This document shows, piece after piece, positions 42,327-51,564 of a DNA stretch of 64,000 nucleotides. Each line of letters begins with the position of its first letter. The stretch's first letter is position 1. The DNA comes from Candidatus Butyricimonas faecavium. GTDB lineage: Bacteria; Bacteroidota; Bacteroidia; Bacteroidales; Marinifilaceae. The stretch covers positions 62,001 through 126,000 of the forward strand of contig CALUKD010000002.1 of assembly GCA_944321125.1 (NCBI GenBank), written 5' to 3'. The notes under the pieces were generated by a model, which searched no databases, was not told where the DNA came from, and saw nothing but the letters and a program-made list of their open reading frames with translations. The translations under genes were made by a program, and so were the position numbers.

Positions 42327-42923
42327 ATGACAATAGCATATTTAAGAGTAAGCACGGGGAAACAACATCTTGAGAATCAAAAGGAAGAGATAGAAAAGTT
42401 TGCCGCACGAAAGAACTTAACTGTACACCGTTGGGTTACGGAGATTGTAAGTGGTAAAAAGAAAGAGCATGACCGGAAATTAGGTAGATTGTTGAAAAGT
42501 TTGAAAAAAGGAGACGTGCTAATTGTTACTGAATTATCCCGATTAAGCCGGACTTTGTTAGACATAATGTCAATACTTCATCGATGTCTTGAAATGAATA
42601 TAACAGTTTATAGCACGAAAGACGGTTACGCTTTTGACAATAGTATTAATAGTAAGGTTTTAGCTTTTGCTTTTGCCTTGGTGGCGGAAATCGAGCATAA
42701 TCTAATTTCAATGAGGACGAAAGAAGCTTTAGCTCATAGGAAGTCCGAGGGAGTACGTTTGGGGCGTCCGCCAGGAAAAGGGAAACAAAATGTGTTATTG
42801 GATAACCGGGAGGAGATTAGTCATTTACTTGAAGAGGGAATGTCTGTATCGGCTGTTTGTCGAATTTATCATATATCACGAGAAACTTTTTATGCTGTGA
42901 ACCGGAAATATCAGCTTTTCTAG
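42327..42923 (+). CDS. Serine recombinase, Mpi-like DNA invertase
   Basis: The 198-residue protein has the resolvase/invertase catalytic core with nucleophile Ser9 (AYLRVSTGKQ) and conserved TELSRLSRTLLDI, and a C-terminal helix-turn-helix (MSVSAVCRIYHISRETFY). It closely resembles the master DNA invertase Mpi of Bacteroides fragilis, which flips several capsule promoters. No invertible promoter pair is recognisable in this window, so targets would lie elsewhere. An inverted repeat covers its promoter, suggesting self-regulation. Confidence 0.88.
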   Translation: MTIAYLRVSTGKQHLENQKEEIEKFAARKNLTVHRWVTEIVSGKKKEHDRKLGRLLKSLKKGDVLIVTELSRLSRTLLDIMSILHRCLEMNITVYSTKDGYAFDNSINSKVLAFAFALVAEIEHNLISMRTKEALAHRKSEGVRLGRPPGKGKQNVLLDNREEISHLLEEGMSVSAVCRIYHISRETFYAVNRKYQLF

Positions 42924-42957
42924 AAAAGAAAAAGCTGAACGTACAAGACGTTCAGCT
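42924..42957 (-). terminator. Terminator of pruA
   Basis: On the reverse strand a perfect 10-bp stem (AGCTGAACGT/ACGTTCAGCT, 5-base loop) is followed by TTTTTCTTTTC. It abuts the recombinase stop codon. Confidence 0.85.
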
Positions 42958-42977
42958 CATATGGAAAATTAAAAATT

Positions 42978-44609
42978 CTATTCTTCCAAAAAATTAGGGT
43001 ACATATAGTTTGTTGCTGGAACAAATGTTTCTTTAATAGCTTGTGGAGAAACCCAGCGCAATAAATTGAAGATCGTTCCTGCCTTATCATTGGTCCCAGA
43101 TGCGCGACCTCCTCCGAAAGGTTGTTGATCAACGACAGCTCCAGTCGGTTTATCGTTGATGTAAAAATTACCGGCCGTGTGAGTTAAACGCTCTGTCATT
43201 TCCTCTATATTTGTGCGATTTTTAGAAAAAATAGCTCCGGTAAGAGCGTAAGCCGATGATTTGTCTAGAATATCTAGTGTTTCATCTACTTTTTCTGGAT
43301 CATAAACGTAAACTGTTAATATTGGGCCAAATAATTCTTCCCGCATGGTAATGTAATCCGGTTTAAAGGCTTGGATAATGGTCGGTTGGATAAAATATCC
43401 GGCACTCATATCATAATGTCCCCCGATAATCACTTCTGCGTCCTCAGACTTGTTGGCAGCATCAATCGCATTAGATAATTTAATGAAGGATGCTTCGTCA
43501 ATAACAGCATTTACGAAGTTTGTGAAATCTTCAACTCCACCTACTTTTATGTTAGCCATATCCTCTTGTATGTAGTTTTCTACTTCAGGCCAAATGTTGG
43601 CGGGAATATAGGCACGTGAAGCAGCTGAGCATTTTTGTCCTTGATACTCGAATGCCCCGCGAACGATGGCTGTTGCCACTTCTTTAGGACATGCTGTCGG
43701 ATCGGCGAAAATATAATCTTTACCCCCGGTTTCACCAACAATCCTCGGATAACTTCTGTATTTATCTATATTTTTTACGATAGTAGTCCAAATATCATTA
43801 AATACCTGAGTTGATCCAGTGAAATGTATGCCTGCGAAATCTTTATGAGAGAAAATAACATCGGCAGCCGTTGGTCCAGAACAATAAACTAGGTTGATGA
43901 CACCATCAGGTAACCCGGCTTCTTTTAGGATTTCCATGATTAAGTGTGCCGAGTAAACGGCCGTTTTGGATGGTTTCCATACACAAACATTACCCATTAA
44001 TGCTGGGGCTCCTGGTAGGTTACCGGCAATAGAGGTAAAATTGAATGGGGTAAGGGCAAAAACAAATCCTTCCAAAGGACGCCATACCGTACGGTTCCAG
44101 ATGCCCGGAGATGAATTCGGTTGCATATGGTATATTTCGTACATGTTTTTCACGTTGAAACGGAAAAAATCAGCTAATTCTGCCACACAGTCAATTTCTG
44201 CCTGGAAGGCATTTTTGGATTGTCCTAACATCGTCACTGCATTCATACGTTGACGGAAAGGTCCAGTTAAAAGGTCTGCAGCTTTTAAAAATATGGCGGC
44301 TCGGCTTTCCCAACCCATTTTTTCCCAAGCCGGTTTAGCTTTTAATGCAGCGTCAATTGCCATTTGCACATGACTGGCATCTCCTTGATGATATTGTCCG
44401 AGTAAATGATGATGATCATGTGGTGGACGAATATCTACTAATTTTCCAGTACGAACTTCTTTTCCGTCGATAATCATTGGAACATCGGCAACGATAGAAC
44501 GTAAGTGATTGATTTGTGATTTCAATTCTTTTCTTTCCGGAGAACCCGGTGCATAACTTTTGATGGGTTCATTGGTAATGTTCGGTAGTTTAAATACTCC
44601 TTTGGACAT
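42978..44609 (-). CDS. pruA: L-glutamate gamma-semialdehyde dehydrogenase (P5C dehydrogenase)
   Basis: It oxidises glutamate semialdehyde to glutamate with NAD, the second step of proline breakdown. The aldehyde dehydrogenase core includes ALTPFNFTSIAGNLPGAPALMGN, HFTGSTQVF, GETGGKDY and the catalytic Cys in FEYQGQKCSAASRAYIP. At 543 aa it is a stand-alone enzyme, not fused to PutA proline dehydrogenase, which is absent here. A TATATTTG -7 element lies at 44658-44651 on the reverse strand. Confidence 0.93.
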   Translation of the reverse strand: MSKGVFKLPNITNEPIKSYAPGSPERKELKSQINHLRSIVADVPMIIDGKEVRTGKLVDIRPPHDHHHLLGQYHQGDASHVQMAIDAALKAKPAWEKMGWESRAAIFLKAADLLTGPFRQRMNAVTMLGQSKNAFQAEIDCVAELADFFRFNVKNMYEIYHMQPNSSPGIWNRTVWRPLEGFVFALTPFNFTSIAGNLPGAPALMGNVCVWKPSKTAVYSAHLIMEILKEAGLPDGVINLVYCSGPTAADVIFSHKDFAGIHFTGSTQVFNDIWTTIVKNIDKYRSYPRIVGETGGKDYIFADPTACPKEVATAIVRGAFEYQGQKCSAASRAYIPANIWPEVENYIQEDMANIKVGGVEDFTNFVNAVIDEASFIKLSNAIDAANKSEDAEVIIGGHYDMSAGYFIQPTIIQAFKPDYITMREELFGPILTVYVYDPEKVDETLDILDKSSAYALTGAIFSKNRTNIEEMTERLTHTAGNFYINDKPTGAVVDQQPFGGGRASGTNDKAGTIFNLLRWVSPQAIKETFVPATNYMYPNFLEE

Positions 44610-44797
44610 ATTTTATTCTTTAATGTAGTTAGTATTCTTTGTAAATTTCCCAAATATAAAAAATATTTAATGGATAAAACAAGATAATTGTCATTTTTAT
44701 ATGATTTCATTTAGTTATAGATTATTTTTCGTGTAGATTTTGGATTTGTAATCTGTAACTTGTAAACCTGTAACTTTGTAACACATGGGAGAACTCG

Positions 44798-44828
44798 TTT
44801 GCCGGTGTCTATAAGTTTCGTATATTTG
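44798..44828 (+). promoter_or_regulatory. Promoter of the ABC-F gene
   Basis: TTTG (44798-44801), 19 bases, TATATTTG (44821-44828): a perfect consensus promoter 42 bases before the ATG. Confidence 0.8.
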
Positions 44829-44870
44829 CACTCGTTAAAAATAGAAGGTTTTTATTTTGCATGATGATAT

Positions 44871-46811
44871 ATGATTTCAATTAATAATGTAAGTGTTTTA
44901 TTTGGAGATTACGCATTGCTTGATTCTATCTCTTTTCTAGTGAACAAAAGGGATCGGATTGGTTTGACTGGGCGTAATGGGGCCGGAAAGTCTACATTAT
45001 TGAAGATATTGGCCGGAGTACAGGAGCCTTCCAAAGGAAGTGTATCTGTTCCTTCCGGGTTGAAAATTGGGTATTTACCACAGACAAAAGTGTATGCAGA
45101 AGGTAAGACCGTACGGAAAGAAGCGGAAACTGCATTTCATGACGTGCTAGATTTGCAGGAGGAATTGGAGCGTTTACATCAGGAATTAGGTGAGCGTACA
45201 GACTATGAGTCGGATAGTTATATGGCGTTGATTGATAAATTGAACGAGAAGACCGAAATGTTACATGTGCGAGGAGCAGATAATATGGATGGAGAAGTTG
45301 AGGTCGTATTGAAGGGATTGGGATTTCGGCAAGAGGATCTGGAACGTCGTTGCGAGGAATTTAGTGGGGGATGGCGTATGCGAATAGAGTTAGCTAAAAT
45401 ATTATTAGCACGTCCTGATGTTTTTTTGTTGGATGAGCCAACCAACCATTTGGATATAGAATCTATATCTTGGTTGGAATCATTTTTGCAAGGATATTCC
45501 GGGGCTGTGGTGCTTGTATCGCACGACCGTGCATTTTTGGATAATATTACTACCCGGACGGTTGAGATTTCGTTGGGAAAGATATATGATTACAAAGTAT
45601 CATATACGCGGTTTACCGAATTACGTAAGGAACGTATTGAGCAACAGCAACGTGCTTACGAGAACCAACAAAAACAGATTAAGGATACAGAGGATTTTAT
45701 TGAGCGTTTCCGTTATAAAGCGACGAAAGCAGTACAGGTGCAATCCCGAATCAAACAGTTGGAAAAGATAGAACGAATCGAGATAGAGCAGGAGGATTCA
45801 GCAAGGATCAATGTGCGATTTCAACCGGCGGTACGTTCAGGAGATATTGTGGTGAGCGGTCGGGATTTAAGCAAAGCATATGGTGATCACGTGGTATTGC
45901 ATGATGTGAATCTAGATGTGTTGAGAGGAGAGAAAGTTGCTTTTGTTGGAAGAAATGGAGAGGGTAAAACAACGTTGGTGAAGATGATTATGGGGCAGAT
46001 ACCCTATGAGGGGAACTTGAAGATCGGGCATAACGTGAATATCGGGTATTTTGCACAGAATCAGGCTGATTTACTTGATTCTTCGTTGAGTGTTCTGGAC
46101 ACGGTAGATCAAGTGGCCGTAGGGGAGATTCGGAAGAAAATACGGGATATATTAGGGGCTTTTCTGTTTTCTGGAGAGGATGTTGATAAGAAGGTGAAAG
46201 TGCTTTCTGGGGGAGAGCGTACCCGTCTGGCAATGGTACGTTTGTTACTGGAACCTTATAACGTATTAATCTTGGATGAGCCGACGAATCATTTGGATAT
46301 GCGCACAAAAGATATATTGAAAGATGCGTTGAAAAAGTTTGAAGGTACTGTGATTGTTGTTTCTCATGACAGAGATTTCCTGCTTGGGCTAGCAGATAAA
46401 GTATATGAATTTGCCAACAAGGGAATAAAGGAATATCTAGGGGGAGTTGCGCATTTTCTAGAGATTAAGAAATTGGAATGTTTCCGGGAGTATGAACAAA
46501 TGCATCCTCGAAAATTACAGCAGGAAAATGTCATAGAAGAAGAGATTGTTTCTGAAAATAAAATTGCTTTTGAGGAACGGAAACAATGGAATAAAGAGAT
46601 CAAAAAGTCAGAAGTGAAGATCGAGAAATTAGAAGTGGAAGTAGCTGATTTAGAACAAAAGATCGGGGAGATAGAGAGAAAAATGGCAGAAGGCGTGATT
46701 AATGATGAGTTACTAAAAACTTATGATGAGGTGAAAAAACGCTTGGAGCTCTGTATGGAAGAATGGGAAAAGGAAAACGGGCATTTGGAAGAATTGAAAG
46801 CTAGAAATTAA
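44871..46811 (+). CDS. ABC-F family ATPase (Uup/YdiF-like)
   Basis: This 646-residue soluble protein has two ABC cassettes without membrane segments: GRNGAGKST and FSGGWRMRIELAKILL in the first, GRNGEGKTT and LSGGERTRLAMVRLLL in the second, both with DEPTNHLDI/M. A linker of about 80 residues between them (residues about 235-315) and a C-terminal coiled coil (about 560-640) mark it as ABC-F. Family members act on the ribosome to relieve stalling or protect from antibiotics. The C-terminal coiled coil points to a Uup-like housekeeping role rather than resistance. Co-transcribed with rlmB. Confidence 0.9.
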   Translation: MISINNVSVLFGDYALLDSISFLVNKRDRIGLTGRNGAGKSTLLKILAGVQEPSKGSVSVPSGLKIGYLPQTKVYAEGKTVRKEAETAFHDVLDLQEELERLHQELGERTDYESDSYMALIDKLNEKTEMLHVRGADNMDGEVEVVLKGLGFRQEDLERRCEEFSGGWRMRIELAKILLARPDVFLLDEPTNHLDIESISWLESFLQGYSGAVVLVSHDRAFLDNITTRTVEISLGKIYDYKVSYTRFTELRKERIEQQQRAYENQQKQIKDTEDFIERFRYKATKAVQVQSRIKQLEKIERIEIEQEDSARINVRFQPAVRSGDIVVSGRDLSKAYGDHVVLHDVNLDVLRGEKVAFVGRNGEGKTTLVKMIMGQIPYEGNLKIGHNVNIGYFAQNQADLLDSSLSVLDTVDQVAVGEIRKKIRDILGAFLFSGEDVDKKVKVLSGGERTRLAMVRLLLEPYNVLILDEPTNHLDMRTKDILKDALKKFEGTVIVVSHDRDFLLGLADKVYEFANKGIKEYLGGVAHFLEIKKLECFREYEQMHPRKLQQENVIEEEIVSENKIAFEERKQWNKEIKKSEVKIEKLEVEVADLEQKIGEIERKMAEGVINDELLKTYDEVKKRLELCMEEWEKENGHLEELKARN

Positions 46812-46825
46812 TAATAACGAATAAA

Positions 46826-47566
46826 ATGGCAAAGTTTAAACAAGAATGTATTTTCGGAATCCGAGCCGTGATGGAGGCTATACAGGACAATAAAGAAATT
46901 GATAAGGTGATGTTCCGGCAGGGAATAAAGGGGGAGTTATTCCAACAGTTATTTTTGTTGGTGCGTGAACGCCAGATACAGTTTCAATATGTACCCGAAG
47001 AGGTGTTTAAACCGTTTGCCGGGAAGAACCATCAAGGAGTTTTGGCAGAGGTATCTCCAATTCCCTATCAGGATATAAATACGGTTATGGATACTGTGGT
47101 GGCAGAAGGGAAAATGCCGTTAATCCTTGTGTTGGATCGGATTACTGATGTTCGAAATTTGGGCGGGATTGCTCGTACTGCAGAGTGTGCTGGGGTAACT
47201 GCCATTTTAATTCCGAATAAGAATTCTGCAAAAATATCTTCTGATGCGATTAAAACGTCAGCTGGGGCTTTGTATCATTTGCCCGTTTGTCGGGAGAAAA
47301 ATCTCAAAAAAACGATAAAAGAATTGAAACGGAGAGGTTTAACTTTATTTGCTGCCACAGAAAAGGCTGATAAATTTTATACCGAAGTAGATATGAAAGA
47401 AGGATGTATGATTATTATGGGAGCGGAAGATACCGGTATTGATGAGGAACTGCTAGCGTTAGCAGATCAACAAATTAGAATTCCCCAATACGGAAAAATT
47501 GAATCTCTGAACGTTTCTGCTGCTGCGGCTGTTTTGATGTATGAAGCGGTGAGACAAAGAAAATAG
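46826..47566 (+). CDS. rlmB: SpoU-family 23S rRNA 2'-O-methyltransferase (RlmB-like)
   Basis: A knotted SPOUT methyltransferase that adds a 2'-O-methyl to rRNA. The three family motifs are present: DRITDVRNLGGIARTAECAG, IIMGAEDTGIDEELL and ESLNVSAAAAVLMYE. The N-terminal substrate-binding domain (residues 1-80) and length 246 aa match RlmB; the exact G2251 target is inferred. It starts 14 bases after the ABC-F gene, so they form an operon of ribosome-related functions. Confidence 0.9.
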   Translation: MAKFKQECIFGIRAVMEAIQDNKEIDKVMFRQGIKGELFQQLFLLVRERQIQFQYVPEEVFKPFAGKNHQGVLAEVSPIPYQDINTVMDTVVAEGKMPLILVLDRITDVRNLGGIARTAECAGVTAILIPNKNSAKISSDAIKTSAGALYHLPVCREKNLKKTIKELKRRGLTLFAATEKADKFYTEVDMKEGCMIIMGAEDTGIDEELLALADQQIRIPQYGKIESLNVSAAAAVLMYEAVRQRK

Positions 47567-47580
47567 AAATTTTACTTAAT

Positions 47581-47626
47581 AATAAACGAAATAAAACAGG
47601 ATTTAACCTGTTTATTTCGTTTTATT
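47581..47626. terminator. Bidirectional terminator between rlmB and lptD
   Basis: Long A/T-rich arms with a GC core, AAACAGG and CCTGTTT around ATTTAA, extended by AATAAACGAAATA and its near complement, then a T run. Both convergent genes end next to it. Confidence 0.75.
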
Positions 47627-47634
47627 TTTGAAGG

Positions 47635-50259
47635 TTAAAGTCTTCGATCATACCAAGAATCACGTTTGGTCAATTTTAAATCTCTTAGTAGCGAGGATCT
47701 AACGTGAATTTCAAAGTTATAAGACTGGTGTTGTCCGAATGGCATACAGTTAAATGTCATCTCCCAGCAATGCAAGTCTCTTGTGACGCTAAAACTAGTT
47801 GAAGTTACCTCTTTGTTTTTAATGTCATATCCCGATTGGAATGTGAGCTTCCATTTAGGGGTTAACGAGAGGTCGCCCGAAAAGTTGATAATCTGAGAGA
47901 TTGTTGGACTTCTATAGGGATTAGGCCTGGAATAACTAAAGTTATAACTAATATTGATATTCCAAGGTACGTCAAAATCAACGTAATCATCATAAAATCC
48001 ACCTACTAGGTCATTCTTTTTTTCTTTATTTTGTCCGTTGTCTGCGGAGAAACTGAAGTTAGTAGAAATTGTTGCGTTGGTTAAACGTCCTAGTTTCCCG
48101 TGATATTTATTATATCTTATATTATTTGTGTCTATTGCATAAGGGTCAATAGTACCACTGAAATTCAAATCGACTTTGTTATTCAATATTTTGGTACGTG
48201 CACTTATGGAGATATTTGAAAAGTTCATGCTATCGGCAAAAAGATTATAAGATGTTGAAAGCCTGAAACTCTCCAAAAGTTTTACTTTTTTGAATTCTTC
48301 GTCTCCAGTTGTGTCTTTATCATTCCGAACTTTCATTTCAATGTTGTTATCTAAACTGAAACTGATACTTCCGGATTGTTTACCGCCGCTAGTGTTTGGA
48401 CGATAAGTTAAACCTTCATGAATATCGTATTCGACTTCTTTTTCTCCATCGAAGTAACTTTTTTTGTAGTTACCCAGTGGTTTGATAGCGGGAGTATAGG
48501 ATACCGATATTGATGGACGTATCATGTGTCGAATGGCAACAACTTTACATCCCGGCTTGAACATGAACATACCATATATTGTTGGGGTATATCCGATTGA
48601 TCCGCTGGCCGAATAATCGTGTGAGTAATTCAACCCGGGAACCTCCCGGACAATATATTGTCCGCCATCAGCACTTGTATCCGGAATCCATATCTTTTCA
48701 ATAGTTTTGAGATTCAAGTATCCATTGTAATTTAAAGAGGGAGTAAAGGTTACATCCTTGGCAATCTTAAATTGTAAACTGATCGGAATGTTGTGTTTAA
48801 ATCCATTACTCCAATCTCTTTCAAAAGAAGATTTGAATAACTTGTCTTCTTTGGTTTGGATACTGTTTCTTAATTCAGCAGAATAAGATACACCAATATT
48901 ATCATACCATTTCATTTCTCCGCTTTTCCCTTTTTTACGAAAAGGATAGATTTGTGTCATTCGGAGGCTCAAATTTGGTAATGTTATGGCAATGGAGGTA
49001 TCCCGACTATTCTGGCTATGATTGAATGAACCACTTAGACTGAACGGGCTTTCCGGCCATTTTTTACTCCACGAAATACTGGATTGCTTTCTTTGGTTGG
49101 CAATCCCGTCTACCGTGTTAGCGTTGTAATAGTTATTATTGGCGGATGACATATCCACGGAGGCAGAGAATGAACTGTACGGGTTTGCTTTCCCGTCCTG
49201 AGTGTGAGTCCAGCGTACAGACCAGTCGGATGATTCTTGATAGTCTGGCAGTCCTTTTTCACTGACATAATTTTTACTGATTGTGAAGTTCAGATTACCG
49301 TTGAATTTGTACCTTTTACGGTATTGGGTCGCATATTGTAATCCCCAAGAACCATTGGTGTAAATATCTCCAGTGATGTTCATGTCAATGTAGTCGTTGA
49401 TATAAATATAATATCCACCGCCTCTCAAATTAAATCCTCTCATTCGTTCTTCTCCGTAAGTAGGCATGATAATTCCCGATGTGGCTTTTTTCGTAATCGG
49501 GAAAAATCCGAAAGGAATGAATATTGGCAAAGGAATACCTTCTAATTCTAAGTTGGTGAAACCGACGAATATCTTTTTGTCCTTGATCATCTTTGCTTTA
49601 CTCATGTTGAGCCCAAAGTGGGGATGGTCGTGTTCGTCACAGGTCGTGTACATACCATGTTTCACGCAATAGACAGAATCACTCATCTTTTTTGTGGTTT
49701 TTCCTTGGACATAACCTTCTCCTTCTTGGGTGATAATCTCGGTTACATACCCCTTTTTAGTGTCAAAATTATAATGTAATTCCGTACTTTCAAATTCTTG
49801 TCCTCCATCTTTAAATTTGGGAGTTCCTTTTAATTTTCCTATAGAATCGGGTACTCCAGTTGCCATGGCTAGTTTTTTATCCATGTCGAGTTCGATGTAA
49901 TCGGCTCTTAACTCGGTCGAGAGGTATTTCACGAAACCATTCCCGTATAGATATACTTTTTTTTCTTGTATTGAAAATCTGACAGAATCGTCCGCATCGT
50001 ATTTGATTAGGTCATTGAATAAAGGTTTAGATTGTGCGGAGTCATTGCGAATGGTGTCAATCGGAATGCCTGCGGAATCGTAAACGATACGAATGCTATC
50101 ACCGGGTTGTCCCGTTGTGTCAATGGCCATAATAAAGAAATTTTGTCCGAAAATAATCTCGGACGCCAAGCCATTCGATGAGAGTATTATGGGCAGGGCG
50201 ATCATTGTTAAAATGATACATTTCTTAATAAAAAGCCCTGTATATAATCTAACTTGCAA
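47635..50259 (-). CDS. lptD: LPS-assembly protein LptD (Bacteroidota type)
   Basis: This outer-membrane barrel inserts LPS into the outer leaflet. A signal peptide covers residues 1-33 (basic RLYTGLFIKK, then CIILTMIALPIILSS). An OstA/LptA-like beta-jellyroll follows (KVYLYGNGFVKYLSTELRADYIELD), then LEGIPLPIFIPFGFFP, conserved in LptD, and a long barrel ending at residue 874. It begins with TTG; the first internal ATG would remove most of the signal peptide. A TACATTTG -7 element lies at 50324-50317 on the reverse strand. Divergent from amiC-mlaD, a standard Bacteroidota arrangement. Confidence 0.9.
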   Translation of the reverse strand: MQVRLYTGLFIKKCIILTMIALPIILSSNGLASEIIFGQNFFIMAIDTTGQPGDSIRIVYDSAGIPIDTIRNDSAQSKPLFNDLIKYDADDSVRFSIQEKKVYLYGNGFVKYLSTELRADYIELDMDKKLAMATGVPDSIGKLKGTPKFKDGGQEFESTELHYNFDTKKGYVTEIITQEGEGYVQGKTTKKMSDSVYCVKHGMYTTCDEHDHPHFGLNMSKAKMIKDKKIFVGFTNLELEGIPLPIFIPFGFFPITKKATSGIIMPTYGEERMRGFNLRGGGYYIYINDYIDMNITGDIYTNGSWGLQYATQYRKRYKFNGNLNFTISKNYVSEKGLPDYQESSDWSVRWTHTQDGKANPYSSFSASVDMSSANNNYYNANTVDGIANQRKQSSISWSKKWPESPFSLSGSFNHSQNSRDTSIAITLPNLSLRMTQIYPFRKKGKSGEMKWYDNIGVSYSAELRNSIQTKEDKLFKSSFERDWSNGFKHNIPISLQFKIAKDVTFTPSLNYNGYLNLKTIEKIWIPDTSADGGQYIVREVPGLNYSHDYSASGSIGYTPTIYGMFMFKPGCKVVAIRHMIRPSISVSYTPAIKPLGNYKKSYFDGEKEVEYDIHEGLTYRPNTSGGKQSGSISFSLDNNIEMKVRNDKDTTGDEEFKKVKLLESFRLSTSYNLFADSMNFSNISISARTKILNNKVDLNFSGTIDPYAIDTNNIRYNKYHGKLGRLTNATISTNFSFSADNGQNKEKKNDLVGGFYDDYVDFDVPWNINISYNFSYSRPNPYRSPTISQIINFSGDLSLTPKWKLTFQSGYDIKNKEVTSTSFSVTRDLHCWEMTFNCMPFGQHQSYNFEIHVRSSLLRDLKLTKRDSWYDRRL

Positions 50260-50375
50260 TTTTATAATTATTTTTGTGACTAATTATTGCATCAAGCATA
50301 TTGCATTTTTGCTTTGCAAATGTAAGAAATAATGGTTGTTAATGCTCATGATTCTTTTTAAAAAGTTTTAAATAC

Positions 50376-51542
50376 ATGATAAATCAGTACAGGTTCATAT
50401 GTTTCTTGTTGGTAATCTTTTTATTAGAAGGTTCAAATTCTTTGATAGCACAAGAGGCTTTGGGAAAAATTAGTTGTATTTGTATTGATGCCGGACATGG
50501 GGGAAAAGATCCAGGGGCAATTAGTGGAAAGTTGAGAGAAAAAGATATAACGTTGGCGATAGCCTTGAAACTGGGAAAAATGGTGAAAAATGCTTATCCC
50601 GATTTGAATATCGTGTACACGAGAACAAAAGATGTTGCCGTGGATTTAAGAGAACGTGGACGGATTGCGAATAAGGCTAAAGCGCAATTGTTTATCTCCA
50701 TTCACGTAAACAAGTTTTCTAAATCGAGTGTGAGAGGTGTGGAAACATACGTGCTGGGATTACACAAGTCAGAGGCCAGTTTTCAAGTTGCCATGAAAGA
50801 GAATGAGGCAATTCATTATGAAGAGGATTATTCTGTGAAATATGATGGTTTTGATCCGAAGAAAACTGAGTCATATATTATGTTTAATTTTTTGAAGAAC
50901 AGTCATTTAAAAAATAGTATGGAGTTTGCTGTACCTATTCAAAAAGAGTTAATCGCAAGAACTCGTATGCCAGATCGGGAAGTGAGACAAGCGGGATTTA
51001 TCGTGTTGATGGACGTGGGAATGCCGGCAGTTTTGATTGAAACAGGTTTTATTTCAAATCCGAGTGATCAAAAGATTTTAATGTCAGAATCGGGACAAAC
51101 GAATATAGCCCGGGCGATATTTGCGGCCTTTCAAACATATAAAAATAACGTGGAACGTAATAGTGTCGTGTTGACCGGTGGGCTAGATGAACAAAAACAA
51201 ATTCTACAAGCGCAAAAACAGAAAATTTCCACGGAGGAGAAGAAAGGAGTAGAGAAGGTTGTTACGATATCCGGTAGGAATGATTTGTTTTATGCCATAC
51301 AAGTAGCATCTTCTAAGACGCAAATAAAGGATTTCCGGTATTTGAAATTGAAAGGTAAGGTGGAGGTATTGAAAGGAACAGATCGTTATCGGTATTACAT
51401 AAAGAAAACTTCGAATTATGAAAAAGCGTTAGAGTTTCAGCAAGAAGTTCGGAAAACGGTAAAAGATTGTTTTGTTATTGCTGTCTATAAAGGAAAACAA
51501 ATTGCTGTGACAGAGGCAAGAAAGTTAGAACAGAAGAAATAA
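50376..51542 (+). CDS. amiC: N-acetylmuramoyl-L-alanine amidase with SPOR domain
   Basis: It cleaves the bond between MurNAc and the stem peptide during cell separation. An N-terminal signal (residues 1-25) precedes an Amidase_3 domain with zinc ligands in DAGHGGKDPGA, REKDI and FISIHVNKF, and the catalytic Glu in LIETGFISNPSD. The C-terminal 80 residues (YAIQVASSKTQIKDFRYLKLKG...) form a SPOR domain that targets denuded septal glycan. At 388 aa the gene is intact. Followed by mlaD after 22 bases. Confidence 0.9.
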   Translation: MINQYRFICFLLVIFLLEGSNSLIAQEALGKISCICIDAGHGGKDPGAISGKLREKDITLAIALKLGKMVKNAYPDLNIVYTRTKDVAVDLRERGRIANKAKAQLFISIHVNKFSKSSVRGVETYVLGLHKSEASFQVAMKENEAIHYEEDYSVKYDGFDPKKTESYIMFNFLKNSHLKNSMEFAVPIQKELIARTRMPDREVRQAGFIVLMDVGMPAVLIETGFISNPSDQKILMSESGQTNIARAIFAAFQTYKNNVERNSVVLTGGLDEQKQILQAQKQKISTEEKKGVEKVVTISGRNDLFYAIQVASSKTQIKDFRYLKLKGKVEVLKGTDRYRYYIKKTSNYEKALEFQQEVRKTVKDCFVIAVYKGKQIAVTEARKLEQKK

Positions 51543-51564
51543 ATAAAGAAATAAAATAATACTC

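Noticed and set aside
44871..46811. ABC-F protein as an antibiotic-resistance factor
   Set aside because: The C-terminal coiled coil and the operon with rlmB fit a Uup-type housekeeping protein; no resistance-type feature is visible.
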